From JAPYWM01 sp964489015 (GTDB taxonomy: Bacteria; Bacteroidota; Bacteroidia; SpSt-205): a DNA stretch of 64,000 nucleotides. Position numbers and translations under genes: made by a program. The stretch spans positions 124,001 through 188,000 of the forward strand of contig CAZAXD010000001.1 of the NCBI GenBank assembly GCA_964489015.1. The letters run 5' to 3'. Positions within the stretch are counted from its first letter, which is position 1. Every line of letters starts with the position of its first letter. The notes beneath the pieces were generated by a model. The model had not been told where the DNA came from. It was given only the letters and a program-made list of their open reading frames with translations, and ran no database searches. This document shows positions 9,251-18,442 of the stretch, piece by piece.

Positions 9251-11176
9251 TCAAGTATTTTCAGCGTTAGACGGCTCAAACCAGCGTCCATCCTCGTCAA
9301 TGAGGGCAATCAGGGCGTCGACGGCCTGGGCTTCGGGGACATTTTTTCGGACGATCTCCTTACCGCGGTAGAGGTGAATAGTGCCAGGTCCGGCACCGAC
9401 ATAACCATAATCGGCATCGGCCATTTCACCAGGACCATTGACGATGCAGCCCATGACGGCGATTTTGAGACCCTTGAGATGACCGGTTCGGGCTCGGATG
9501 CGGGCGGTGACCTCCTCGAGGTTGAAGAGTGTGCGACCACAGGAGGGGCAGGCGATATAATCTGTTCGCGTTAGACGCAGGCGAGCTGCCTGTAGGAGGT
9601 CGAAGGCCAAGCGGACGCCGACGGCCGGCGGCCGTTCGCTAATAGAGAGCCAGAGCCCATCTACAAACGCATCGGCGAGGAGTAGGCTAGTTTGGGCGCC
9701 CATCTCGACGGCTAGCGCATGAGCGGGGCGCGGCTCGGGGCTGTCTAAAGGCGGAGATAAGCGCAAGCGTGCTACCATAGGCGGACGGTAGCCAGCCTCT
9801 GCTGCGCGCAGACGCATCCAGCGCATAGCCATGGCCGGTAGGTCGCCTTCCGCTTCCATTACCCAGACCACCCCCTCTGCGCTTAAATAGCTGAGGTCTT
9901 CTCGCAGAAGGTCTGCCGGCGTAAGACGCACCCAGTTGAGCATAGGATGGCGTAGTCCGCTGGAAAGCCACTGGTCTACACTGGCAAAAAACGGCGTATC
10001 ACTTGGCTGTGCAGTCTTTTCCCAGAGCGAAAAGTGATAAATGGCGCGGCTACGAGGTGGAAGCGGCTCCTGTGGCAGCTGACTACCTAGATAAATAAAA
10101 TCCGGCGTCTGTTCGCCACCGTATAGACTAATACCCGTTGGAGTCTGGCTATGATCCGCGATCACAACGGCCGGCTGGTCGAGTCCCATAAGGTCGACTT
10201 TTCGGTCTGAATAGCGTCGGTAAATCAGACCGCCTTCGGGCCAGGTGGGCTCTGGGTAAGGCAGATGATGAGCGCGGTAACGCTCTGCAAAGGAAACGAG
10301 CGCCTTAGCGGTGGGCATTTCATTTTCTGGCGGTTCAGTAAGGGACACGCGAACCGTATCGCCGACTCCATCTAATAAAAGCGCTTCAATCCCGATTGCG
10401 GATTTGATACGGCCATCGGAGTCATCTCCCGCTTCCGTTACGCCGAGGTGTATCGGGTAGAGGCGCCCATGCGCCTGAAGGCGGGCTACCAGATGGCGGT
10501 AAGCTTGCACCATGACTACGGGATTGGAGGCCTTCATGGAGATGACGATTTGATAAAAGCCCTCCGCTTCACAAATCCGAACAAACTCCATAGCCGACTC
10601 GACCATACCCTCTGGTGTATCACCGTAGCGGCTTAAGATGCGGTCGGATAGCGAGCCGTGATTGACGCCGATGCGGATCGTGGTGCCGTATTCCTTGCAG
10701 ATGCGCACCAGCGGCGCAAAGCGCTGGTAAATCCGCTCTAGCTCGGCCTGGTACTGCTCGTCGGTGTAGTCGTAATGCACAAAGTGCTTCTTATCGGCGT
10801 AGTTGCCGGGGTTGATGCGAACCTTTTCGACGAGGCGAGCGGCGATTTCGGCGGCGCGTGGGGTGTAGTGAATGTCTGCTACAAGTGGGATTCGGTATCC
10901 CCGGCGGCGCAGCTCAGTCTTGATGGTGCCTAAGGCCTCGGCTTCTTTCTGGCTCGGCGCAGTCAGCCGCACGTAGTCTGCGCCGGCTTCGGCGATTCGA
11001 ATGACCTCTGCGACCACGGTCGGAATGTCCAGCGTGTCAGCCGTGGTCATCGTTTGCAGGCGGATAGGATTTTGCCCGCCTAGTGGTACGTCACCGATCG
11101 GTACCTCCAGCGTAGGCAAGCGCTTAGGGGCTACAAGCGACGTGTAGTAACTTCGCAGGGCCGGTAAGCTCGACAT
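9251..11176 (-). CDS. ispG: 4-hydroxy-3-methylbut-2-enyl diphosphate synthase, long inserted form
   Basis: This iron-sulfur enzyme of the MEP isoprenoid pathway converts methylerythritol cyclodiphosphate to HMBPP. The N-terminal TIM-barrel domain (VPLGGQNPIRLQTMTTADTLD, KVRINPGNYADKKHF) is followed by an inserted central domain of roughly 250 residues. The C-terminal [4Fe-4S] domain carries cysteines in CPSCGRTLFNLEE and MGCIVNGPGEMADADYGYVG. At 641 residues it is the long form known from Bacteroidota, Chlamydiae and plastids, not the form of about 370 residues found in E. coli. The ATG at 11176 lies 4 nt after a TATCTTTG box. Confidence 0.96.
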   Translation of the reverse strand: MSSLPALRSYYTSLVAPKRLPTLEVPIGDVPLGGQNPIRLQTMTTADTLDIPTVVAEVIRIAEAGADYVRLTAPSQKEAEALGTIKTELRRRGYRIPLVADIHYTPRAAEIAARLVEKVRINPGNYADKKHFVHYDYTDEQYQAELERIYQRFAPLVRICKEYGTTIRIGVNHGSLSDRILSRYGDTPEGMVESAMEFVRICEAEGFYQIVISMKASNPVVMVQAYRHLVARLQAHGRLYPIHLGVTEAGDDSDGRIKSAIGIEALLLDGVGDTVRVSLTEPPENEMPTAKALVSFAERYRAHHLPYPEPTWPEGGLIYRRYSDRKVDLMGLDQPAVVIADHSQTPTGISLYGGEQTPDFIYLGSQLPQEPLPPRSRAIYHFSLWEKTAQPSDTPFFASVDQWLSSGLRHPMLNWVRLTPADLLREDLSYLSAEGVVWVMEAEGDLPAMAMRWMRLRAAEAGYRPPMVARLRLSPPLDSPEPRPAHALAVEMGAQTSLLLADAFVDGLWLSISERPPAVGVRLAFDLLQAARLRLTRTDYIACPSCGRTLFNLEEVTARIRARTGHLKGLKIAVMGCIVNGPGEMADADYGYVGAGPGTIHLYRGKEIVRKNVPEAQAVDALIALIDEDGRWFEPSNAENT

Positions 11177-11180
11177 ACGT

Positions 11181-11188
11181 CAAAGATA
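11181..11188 (-). promoter_or_regulatory. TATCTTTG promoter box for ispG
   Basis: Exact TAnnTTTG match on the minus strand, ending 4 nt before the ispG ATG, which predicts a leaderless transcript. Confidence 0.75.
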
Positions 11189-11214
11189 TAATGCAATCTC
11201 TGCCTTAAACGGTT

Positions 11215-11221
11215 TAGCTTG
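11215..11221 (+). promoter_or_regulatory. Weak promoter box TAGCTTG before the TonB-type barrel gene
   Basis: This lacks one T of TAnnTTTG and ends 2 nt before the ATG at 11224. The position fits the pattern of the other units, but the match is imperfect. Confidence 0.4.
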
Positions 11222-11223
11222 TC

Positions 11224-13722
11224 ATGGCTACTTATGCGGAAGGTTTCATGGGGAGAATAGTGGTTATCCTGATTTTGGCGGTTGTAGCGCAGGCACAACC
11301 GCCCGGTGGACGTTCTGGGGGTGGTATGCCGGGCCGCGCTCCGTTTAGTGGTGGGGAAGGTGGCGAGGAGCGGGGCCAACCTGTCTTGCGCGGCACGATC
11401 CGTGGGGTGCTGGTGGATAGCGTTACCAAGGAACCCCTAGCTTATGTGACCGTTTCGCTTCAGCGCGCGGAGAAGGTCATTGCTGGTGCGCTCTCTGATG
11501 ACAAGGGCGTATTCGTACTGCGAGACGTGCCGATTGGGCGCTATCGATTGGTTCTGCAGCCGCTAGGCTGTGCCCCGACGGAAAAGCTCGTAGAGACGAC
11601 CGCGCTTCGGCCTGATCTCAATGTGGGTACGCTGTATATTAGCCCGTCGGGTGTTGAGCTCTCGACCGTGGAGATCCAAGCCGAACGCAGCCCCGTCGCG
11701 TATCGCCCTGAAAAGATCGTCTACAATCCCTCTCAGGACCCCACGGTGCAGGGTGGCGATGCGATTGATGCCCTGCGTAAGATGCCAGCTGTCAACGTCG
11801 ATCTCGATGGGAATATCCAGGTGCGGGGCAGTGGCGCGGTGCGCATTTATGTCGATGGAAAGCCCTCCTTGCTTTTTGCCAATAACCCATCGGATGCCCT
11901 CCGGGCCGTACCAGCCGACCAAATCGAACGCATCGAGCTGATTACCAATCCTTCTGCCCGGTATGAGGCAGAGGGCGCTGTGATTATCAACATCGTTCTT
12001 AAGCGTAATCACTTGGAGGGGCTTACAACGACGCTTAATGCCGGCCTCACCAATCAAATCGCTAACGGCAGTGCTACCCTTGGCGTTAAAATCGGCCGCT
12101 GGTCCCATACGCTCAATGTGAATGGTCGCTACCGTTATGCCGGCACGGGTTACACCGACTTTTATCGGCAGCAGGAGACGCCCCAAGGACCTATCACCCT
12201 CACCCAAAAGGGCTCCTTTTTGCCGAGGCGCTTCATGACGGGGCTCTTCTATGGCGGGGAGTATGTGCGCAATGCAGCCCACACGTACGCTTGGGGGCTC
12301 AACTTTCGCCATTTGGCTTTTGACCAGCTAAACGATCTAACCGTAGCTCTGACCTCACCTCTTCTGCAGGGTGGAACACCCGTTACATACACACGGTATA
12401 CGCGATTTCCTTTGATTGACTGGGGCCTCAATGCCAACTTCGATTATACCTACAAGTCTCCTGCGCGATCGGGGGAGGAGCTATTCGTCTCCGTGCAAGG
12501 GGGCTACAGCCCACGTCAGCGGCGCTATACCCTAGACCAACCGGCTGCCCTGGATACTTTCTTTTTGCGGGAGCGTAGCTTCAATGATGCGCTCAACTAC
12601 GACGGACACTTTCAGTTAGACTACACGCGTCCCCTGGGTGAGCGCTGGAAGCTAGAGACTGGCACGCGACTAAACTTTCGTGCGCTCTCCACGCAATCGC
12701 GCTATGAGCGGTATGATCGCTTTTTGGAGATTTACTACCCCTATACGGCTAGGGCGGATACTTCGACCTTTACCCAGTGGGTGCCCGCGGCTTATGTCTC
12801 CTTAGCTTGGGCTAAAGATCGCTGGCTTATGCGAGGCGGGCTGCGCTATGAGCACACGCTTAACGATGTGCTCTTTTTACGGGGGACTTTGCCCATCCGT
12901 CAGTCTTTTGGCAATCTCTTTCCCAATCTACTGCTTAGCTATAATGTCAGGGGGCTCTTTCCGCTGCAACTAAGCTATAGCCAGCGCATCCGACGGCCTT
13001 GGCTCCAGGAGCTCAATCCTTTTATTGATGCTGCGGACCCGCGAAACATCTCTTATGGCAACCCTAATCTCAGGCCTGAGCTTACGCACAGCGTGGAGCT
13101 GAGCTTTTTTCCCTTCGTGACTCTGTATGCGCGCTACACGGCTAACTCAGTCGAGAGTTATGCCTTTGTAGACGCGCAGGGCGTCACGAATAATACCTTT
13201 CTCAATGCTGGTCAGCGTGGCTATTATGGGGTCAATCTCTTCCTTCGCCGTAGCTTTTTCTCGGATAAGCTGACGCTGCAAGCCAATGGCGAGCTAGCCT
13301 ATGTAGACATTCGAGCCGATTTAGGAACCTATCAGCTCCGGGGAACGGGTTACGAGTACAGTGTGCGCGGCTCTATTCAATACCGACCGCGAGCGGACTG
13401 GATTGTAGAGCTATCAGGCAATTACAACTCTCCCAGAGTAGCTTTGCAAGGCATCCGGCCTGTCTTTATGTTTCAGGAGCTTGGGATTCGAAAGACCTTT
13501 GCGGAGGGGCGCTGGTCCGTCGGGGCGCTCGTGTACAATCCCTTTTATCAGTATCTAAAGTTTCGTACTGAGATTACAAGTCCGGGCTTTGCACAGACGA
13601 GTGTAAACGCCATTCCGTTTCGGGTCTTTGGAATACAGGTTCGTTATCAGCGTACCCGCGCTGGCGAAAATTTCTGGCGGCGGCGCCGCAGCGGCCCGGC
13701 CATGGACAATGATGAGTGGTGA
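11224..13722 (+). CDS. TonB-dependent outer-membrane beta-barrel protein with carboxypeptidase-regulatory domain
   Basis: An 832-residue outer-membrane protein. It has a signal peptide (IVVILILAVVAQAQ), a Gly/Pro-rich linker, then a carboxypeptidase-regulatory-like domain at about residues 58-145 (IRGVLVDSVTKEPLAYVTV). The plug domain reads DALRKMPAVNVDLDGNIQVRG ... SARYEAEGAVIINIVLK. The rest is a long aromatic-rich barrel ending near the C-terminus. It resembles the outer-membrane beta-barrel family of Bacteroidota, which imports or binds siderophores or other ligands. The ligand is unknown and no SusD-like partner is adjacent. The ATG at 11224 is used because of the weak promoter box; the ATG at 11248 (MGRIVVILI) is an alternative. 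Its TGA abuts the stop of the next, convergent gene. Confidence 0.88.
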   Translation: MATYAEGFMGRIVVILILAVVAQAQPPGGRSGGGMPGRAPFSGGEGGEERGQPVLRGTIRGVLVDSVTKEPLAYVTVSLQRAEKVIAGALSDDKGVFVLRDVPIGRYRLVLQPLGCAPTEKLVETTALRPDLNVGTLYISPSGVELSTVEIQAERSPVAYRPEKIVYNPSQDPTVQGGDAIDALRKMPAVNVDLDGNIQVRGSGAVRIYVDGKPSLLFANNPSDALRAVPADQIERIELITNPSARYEAEGAVIINIVLKRNHLEGLTTTLNAGLTNQIANGSATLGVKIGRWSHTLNVNGRYRYAGTGYTDFYRQQETPQGPITLTQKGSFLPRRFMTGLFYGGEYVRNAAHTYAWGLNFRHLAFDQLNDLTVALTSPLLQGGTPVTYTRYTRFPLIDWGLNANFDYTYKSPARSGEELFVSVQGGYSPRQRRYTLDQPAALDTFFLRERSFNDALNYDGHFQLDYTRPLGERWKLETGTRLNFRALSTQSRYERYDRFLEIYYPYTARADTSTFTQWVPAAYVSLAWAKDRWLMRGGLRYEHTLNDVLFLRGTLPIRQSFGNLFPNLLLSYNVRGLFPLQLSYSQRIRRPWLQELNPFIDAADPRNISYGNPNLRPELTHSVELSFFPFVTLYARYTANSVESYAFVDAQGVTNNTFLNAGQRGYYGVNLFLRRSFFSDKLTLQANGELAYVDIRADLGTYQLRGTGYEYSVRGSIQYRPRADWIVELSGNYNSPRVALQGIRPVFMFQELGIRKTFAEGRWSVGALVYNPFYQYLKFRTEITSPGFAQTSVNAIPFRVFGIQVRYQRTRAGENFWRRRRSGPAMDNDEW

Positions 13723-14347
13723 TCAGCTTGGCGACTGACCTAATAGGGGTCTGACAGCTTCGATCCACTGCATTGGCCTCCTTACTCGATAAAATAGCTT
13801 CTCTCCGTTTCGAAGGAGGAAAACGATGTTATCCTGTCTACCGGAGAAAAAAGAAGGCTTATAAAAGCGGGGTATGGAGGGCTCGATGGCTTCTATTGCT
13901 TCGAGGGGGATCTCTCGGTAGGTAGCATCCGCCGGAGGCCTGAAGGATACCCGCTGTTCGATTAGGCGTTTGTTGGTCAGGTACAGGATTACCCATACCG
14001 GGCCATAGGGACGAGTGGGAACAGGGTCCCCCGCCTTCCGGGCAGCAGCGACGTACATATCACGATAAACCCACGACTTACCTGGTTTCAGTTGCGGGCA
14101 GAGGCCCTTATAAACACTTGGAAGATCAGCAGGAGGCTCGCTGTCATTGCGGCGGTCAAGATAACGAATTCGATAACTATAAAGAGACTGCTCTCTGAAA
14201 TTAGCTTTTCAACGCCTCCGAAGCAGGCAAATCCCAGTCGCGTAAAATCAGGAAGGTGACGACTAAGGCAGCGATCAGCGCTACATTCGTTGGGACAATG
14301 GTCTTGAGAGTACCACGAATGACGGTTTTTGTCCAATTAGATGACAT
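13723..14347 (-). pseudogene. Two-helix membrane protein with PH/GRAM-like domain, broken by two frameshifts (copy B)
   Basis: Three overlapping frames rebuild one protein of about 207 residues. The first (ATG at 14347) gives an N-terminal helix TIVPTNVALIAALVVTFLIL and stops at 14201. The second gives a helix SLFIVIEFVILTAAMTASLLLIF and stops at 14088. The third, read from about 14100 to 13723, gives LKPGKSWVYRDMYVA, then LYLTNKRLIEQRV and REIPLEAIEAIE. The LTNKRL block and strand pattern resemble bacterial PH or GRAM-like domains; this is inference. The layout repeats that of the neighbouring gene at 14356-14931, so the two look like tandem duplicates. The 111-residue tail ORF from 14058 could still be made. 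Confidence 0.65.
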
Positions 14348-14355
14348 AGGCTTTA

Positions 14356-14931
14356 TCAGTTAGAGTTTCTGGCTGTCTCGATATTGCGCTTCCACCAGTA
14401 GCCCCTGCCTTCGCCCACAGAAAGCGATAGCGTACGGTCTTTGAGCTCCAAAGTGACAGTCTTGTCCCTAATTCCACTGCGGACCTGCTCAATGTCCAGC
14501 AGATCGATCGTCTCCTGCTGAGGCGGCTCCCCGCTAAGTGAAAAGACCGGAGGGAGTGGGATGAGGATCGAGGCGCCGATTCGTGAGGATGGCTTTGACA
14601 TTGGCCACGTGCTTTAGTGTGACAATCTCGTCGCCGGTCTGTCTTCTTGGACCCACCTTCAGGCCCGCTATGTACTTCATCCGAATCACTCGCTCCCCAG
14701 CCTGCAGGGTCGGCTTCAGACTAAAGCTAAGAATTAGCAATACCAGCGCATACGCGATGCCAAGTATGATTACGACGATAATGGCACTGATTAGGATTAG
14801 GTGGGCGGGGGGGAAATGTCCTGGAGTAGCTTTGCTAGGGTAGCGATAACACCATAGCGGTAATAAGCTACAAGTAACAACACCGCAACTAGGCTGATAA
14901 ATAAGAGCAGTGGTATAGGCGGTTTGTGCAT
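14356..14931 (-). pseudogene. Two-helix membrane protein with PH/GRAM-like domain, broken by two frameshifts (copy A)
   Basis: It begins with ATG at 14931, behind an exact TATATTTG promoter box. The first frame encodes a helix (LLLFISLVAVLLLVAYY) and stops after 44 codons. A shift at the seven-G run 14807-14813 restores a second helix (HLILISAIIVVIILGIAYALV) and LQAGERVIRMKYIAG ... AILTNRR. A second shift near 14570-14590 continues into ILIPLPPVFSLSGEPP ... DLLDIEQVRSGI and ends at 14356. The intact protein would be about 191 residues. It shares helix-helix-L..G-LTN(K/R)R architecture with copy B, whose ATG lies 8 bp after its stop. No function can be assigned beyond a membrane-anchored PH-like domain. 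Confidence 0.65.
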
Positions 14932-14936
14932 GCTAG

Positions 14937-14944
14937 CAAATATA
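14937..14944 (-). promoter_or_regulatory. TATATTTG promoter box for the broken PH-like pair
   Basis: Exact TAnnTTTG match on the minus strand, ending 5 nt before the ATG at 14931. It supports that ATG as the original start of a gene whose first open frame is only 44 codons long. Confidence 0.65.
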
Positions 14945-15044
14945 CTTTTAGGAGCGGGTTCTAATGCCCTTTAGCTAAAGCCGCCTTATGGTAGCAGACC
15001 TCTTAAGTAGAATCTGGAGCTAATGGTATTAGGCCCTTAGTGAG

Positions 15045-15052
15045 TACCTTTG
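15045..15052 (+). promoter_or_regulatory. TACCTTTG promoter box for the M1 peptidase
   Basis: Exact TAnnTTTG match ending 3 nt before the ATG at 15056. The TTG at 15050-15052 is part of the box and so is unlikely to be a start codon. Confidence 0.75.
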
Positions 15053-15055
15053 GCT

Positions 15056-16954
15056 ATGCGAATCCTGATAGGGCTAGCCTTGTGCTTTCTATGGGCTCAG
15101 CAAGATGCTGCCACTCGGGCTTTACTCCTCAAGTATGATGCGCAGTTTTGGCATCTAGACTTAGAAGTGTCGCATCTCTCGACGCAGCTCACGCGTGCGC
15201 GAGTTCTTACGCGGCTCGTGGTGACGGCGTCGGCGCTAGACACGTTAGCCTTTGAGCTGCATAGCCAACTCACGGTAGACTCGGTTCGCGTGAATGGGCA
15301 AAAGCTCGGTTTTATTCGTCGCGGTCATACGATTCGGATTCCCTTAGTGCCTCAGCCGACACAAGGCACAGTGCTAGAAGCGGAAGTCTTTTATCGGGGA
15401 ACGCCGCCTAGCAGCAGTGGGAGTTTCTTTGGGGGCACTGGTATCTTCAATCGGGCCTCGCCCAGCTGGGGGAATCAAGTCACTTGGACCTTGACGCAGC
15501 CTTTTTATGCACACACCTGGTGGCCCTGTAAGCAAATCCTAACGGACAAAGCCGACTCGGTGTGGGTCTTCCTGACGGTGCCGACAAGCACCAGGGCTGG
15601 ATCCAATGGCTTACTGGAAGGGGTAGATACGCTCACCGGCGGACGCCTGCGCTACCGCTGGAAGTCTCGTTATCCCATCGCCTACTACCTTGTAGCCTTT
15701 GCCGTAGCAGAATATATCGACTATAGCTTCTATGCCCCCATTCCGGGCCTAAGTCAGCCCGTTTTGGTGCAGAACTATATCTACAACAATCCGCAAACGC
15801 TTCCTACGTTTCAGTCAGAGATTGATACGACGGCAGGACTTTTACGGGAATTTTCGAAAGTATATGGGCCCTATCCATTTGCTGGCGAAAAGTATGGCCA
15901 CATGATGGCGCCGTTTTCGGGCGGGATGGAACATCAGACGATGACGACGCAGGGCTTCTTCAGCTTTACGTTGACCGCGCATGAGCTAGCCCATCAGTGG
16001 TTTGGAGATTATGTAACTTGTGCTAGCTGGCAGGATATTTGGCTCAATGAAGGGTTTGCCTCCTATAGTGAATACGTGGCCATTCAGCGCTTAGGCACGG
16101 CTAGTGCCGCCCGAAATTGGCTCGTGGGTACGCATGATGACATTATCTCCAGTCCTTGCGGGAGCGTATGGGTTACCGATACGATCAATGACACTCGCAT
16201 TTTCGATGGGCGCTTAACGTACAATAAGGGCGCCTACCTGCTGCACATGCTGCGCTACTGGGTAGGGAGCGACTCGTTATTTTTTGCGGGGCTGCGGGCT
16301 TATCTGCAGAGTAGGGCTTATGAGACGGCGCTGATGGGCGATTTTCGGGGGGCCTTTGAGCAAGCGACCGGTTTACCCTTAGGTACGTTTCTGCAGCAGT
16401 GGTATTATGGAGAGGGGCATCCCCGCTTCTCAGCCCGCTGGAATAGCGTAGGCACCGATGTTTGGATCGAACTCACCCAGCAGGGCAGTTGCCCTAATAC
16501 AACGCCTTTCTTTGAGACGCCAGTTCCTATTCGGCTACAGCGCAGTGGTGCGCCGGACACCACGATTCGCCTCCAGCAAATAAGTCCCACTCAGCAATTT
16601 TATCTAAGTGGTGTGGGGGTGGTCACTGGCATTCAAATTGACCCGGATTATTGGCTTTTGCGGGAGGTGTTGAGTGTGACTAGGGATCAGACCTTAGGCT
16701 GGTCCGAAACTGCTCAGGCGGCAGATTTTAGTTTTTATCCACAGCCCCTGCTTGCGGGAGAGCCCCTGTATGTGCGTTCGGAGCATGGGGGCCATTTGCG
16801 CATTTACGATGGGGTAGGGCGAATTGTGATGGAAGGCCCTGTAGCGTCGGGCACAACAAGCTGGTCACTTCATCTGCCTGCGGGCCTTTATCGGCTTGTC
16901 TGGCAGCCTATAGCCGGCGCGCCTCATTGTGCTATGATGTGGGTGTTAGAGTAG
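15056..16954 (+). CDS. Secreted M1-family zinc aminopeptidase with T9SS-like C-terminal domain
   Basis: An exported gluzincin peptidase of 632 residues. A signal peptide (MRILIGLALCFLWAQQ) is followed by the M1 N-terminal beta-domain. The catalytic domain has the aminopeptidase block GGMEHQT at 289-295, the zinc motif HELAHQW at 309-315 and the third zinc ligand Glu332 in WLNEGFASY. The final stretch of about 80 residues (FSFYPQPLLAGEPLYV ... LPAGLYRLVW) resembles a type A T9SS sorting domain, suggesting surface anchoring or release. It probably trims peptides outside the cell. The start is set at the ATG directly behind the promoter box. Confidence 0.93.
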   Translation: MRILIGLALCFLWAQQDAATRALLLKYDAQFWHLDLEVSHLSTQLTRARVLTRLVVTASALDTLAFELHSQLTVDSVRVNGQKLGFIRRGHTIRIPLVPQPTQGTVLEAEVFYRGTPPSSSGSFFGGTGIFNRASPSWGNQVTWTLTQPFYAHTWWPCKQILTDKADSVWVFLTVPTSTRAGSNGLLEGVDTLTGGRLRYRWKSRYPIAYYLVAFAVAEYIDYSFYAPIPGLSQPVLVQNYIYNNPQTLPTFQSEIDTTAGLLREFSKVYGPYPFAGEKYGHMMAPFSGGMEHQTMTTQGFFSFTLTAHELAHQWFGDYVTCASWQDIWLNEGFASYSEYVAIQRLGTASAARNWLVGTHDDIISSPCGSVWVTDTINDTRIFDGRLTYNKGAYLLHMLRYWVGSDSLFFAGLRAYLQSRAYETALMGDFRGAFEQATGLPLGTFLQQWYYGEGHPRFSARWNSVGTDVWIELTQQGSCPNTTPFFETPVPIRLQRSGAPDTTIRLQQISPTQQFYLSGVGVVTGIQIDPDYWLLREVLSVTRDQTLGWSETAQAADFSFYPQPLLAGEPLYVRSEHGGHLRIYDGVGRIVMEGPVASGTTSWSLHLPAGLYRLVWQPIAGAPHCAMMWVLE

Positions 16955-16970
16955 TACACTGAAAAAAACG

Positions 16971-16978
16971 TATCTTAG
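16971..16978 (+). promoter_or_regulatory. Near-consensus promoter box TATCTTAG before the TPR gene
   Basis: One mismatch to TAnnTTTG, ending 4 nt before the ATG at 16983. The spacing is the same as for the exact boxes. Confidence 0.5.
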
Positions 16979-16982
16979 GCAC

Positions 16983-18442
16983 ATGTTTTGGGCGGACGAA
17001 GATGGTATTGACATCGAGGCCTTGCGGCAGCAGTTTGAGCGGGATCTTGCGGCCAATAGCCTGCAGTATTACAGCCTGGAGGGTCTCGAGCAGCTCTTTG
17101 AGTGGTATCTAGAAGAGGGCGAGGATACCAAGGCGCGGCTGGTCCTCAACCACGCGGAGACATTATACCCCAAAGAGCCTCGTTTGCATCTGTGGCGGAG
17201 CTACCTGGCTTCACACGAGCGGCACTTTCGAGAAGCTTATCTTCACATTGAGAAAGCTTTCGAAGCTTTGCCGCCGGACCGGGCGGTGTATGAGCAGTAC
17301 ATAGCGGTGTCTGTACGGCTGGGCCGCCATCAGCAAGCGGCCCATCTGCTACTCGCTTATGCAGAAGACTATCCTGAAGTCGCTTGGGAGGTGTGGCGGT
17401 TTGGCGTCCAAGAATTCCACTATGCCCGTGCCTGGGATGCCCTAATATGGGCGGCTTGGCACGGATTTCATGTTGCATCAGACCGATGGGCTTATTTTGT
17501 CGAACGGCTCGTAAAAGGCTATAAGCGTTCGCAGCAGCTTGCCGGCGGGATCGCGGCTTTTTGGCGACAGCTGTGGCACACGCCTACAGATTTTGCTCTG
17601 TGGCTGGGGTTAGCTCGTCTTTATTATGAGAAAGGGGCTTATACGCTCGCGCTTCAAGCGCTAGAAGAGGTCCAGGGTCTCCTATCCTTTGCGGAGCACG
17701 TGGAAGACAGTTGGTGGGCCCAATGCTATTACTGGCGCGGTCGGGTTCAGGAGGCGCTAGAAGCTTGGGAAGCGGCTTATTACAGCTTTTTGTGGGCGCG
17801 TCGGTATGCGCCTCGGTCGCTGCGGGTCCAAGTAGCTCTCATTACCTACTATCATCGCAAGCAGCAGTGGGCCTTGGCGGAGCCTTACGTCCGTGCTTTG
17901 CTCCAAAGTGGTTGGGACCACCCGACTGCTTATCGCTTGATAGCGGACCAGCTCTGGGCACAAGGGGAATGGCGCCTTGCAGTACAATTTTACTGGAAGC
18001 TCTTAGGGGAGGCTAGTCATGCCGAACGGGCGATGGAGCGCCTATTATGGCACTATGCTGAGCTTCAAGAGCGGCGCGGTTTTCGCCGCTGTCTCAGAAA
18101 GGCGAGCCCCTTATTCGGTGACAAGCCAATGGTATGGCTTCGATGGAGCCAGCAGGCGCTAGCCCGGGGACAGCTCCTCCATGCTTGGTATCTCATCGAT
18201 CATGCGGTAGAACGCTTGGGACTTCGCCTGGCACCGCTTTATTACTGGCATGCAGCGCTGAGCTGGCGCGTCGGCGAGTTTGGAAAAGCCTATCAGAGCT
18301 TAGAAAATGCGCTCTTGCGTNNNNNNNNNNNNNNNCGCAGGAGTACGGTCTCTTCTTACGAGGGCTCAGCACTGCCAAAATTCCCCTTCCTTTGCAGAAA
18401 CTCCTTCAGCGTTATGTCCCAACTGACCGAGTATCCGACTAA
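16983..18442 (+). CDS. TPR-repeat protein, interrupted by an assembly gap
   Basis: A protein of about 485 residues without a signal peptide. It is built of helical repeats of about 34 residues rich in Trp, Tyr and Ala (ARLVLNHAETLYPKEPRLHLW, DFALWLGLARLYYEKGAYTLA), typical of TPR scaffolds that bind other proteins. The reading frame enters 15 N bases at 18321. After the gap the matching frame is QEYGLFLRGLSTAKIPLP, which ends with a stop at 18440-18442. That needs a real gap length of 3n+1, so the 15 N are a placeholder. Reading straight through the Ns would wrongly fuse this gene to phosphosulfolactate synthase, whose ATG lies inside the last 30 bases. The partner is unknown. Confidence 0.7.
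18321..18335. other. Assembly gap (15 N)
   Basis: A run of N inside the TPR gene. The flanking frames show that its true length is not a multiple of three. Confidence 0.99.

Noticed and set aside
11563..12312. 249-codon antisense ORF opposite the TonB-dependent barrel
   Set aside because: Shadow frame of a well-conserved coding region; no promoter box and no recognisable protein features.
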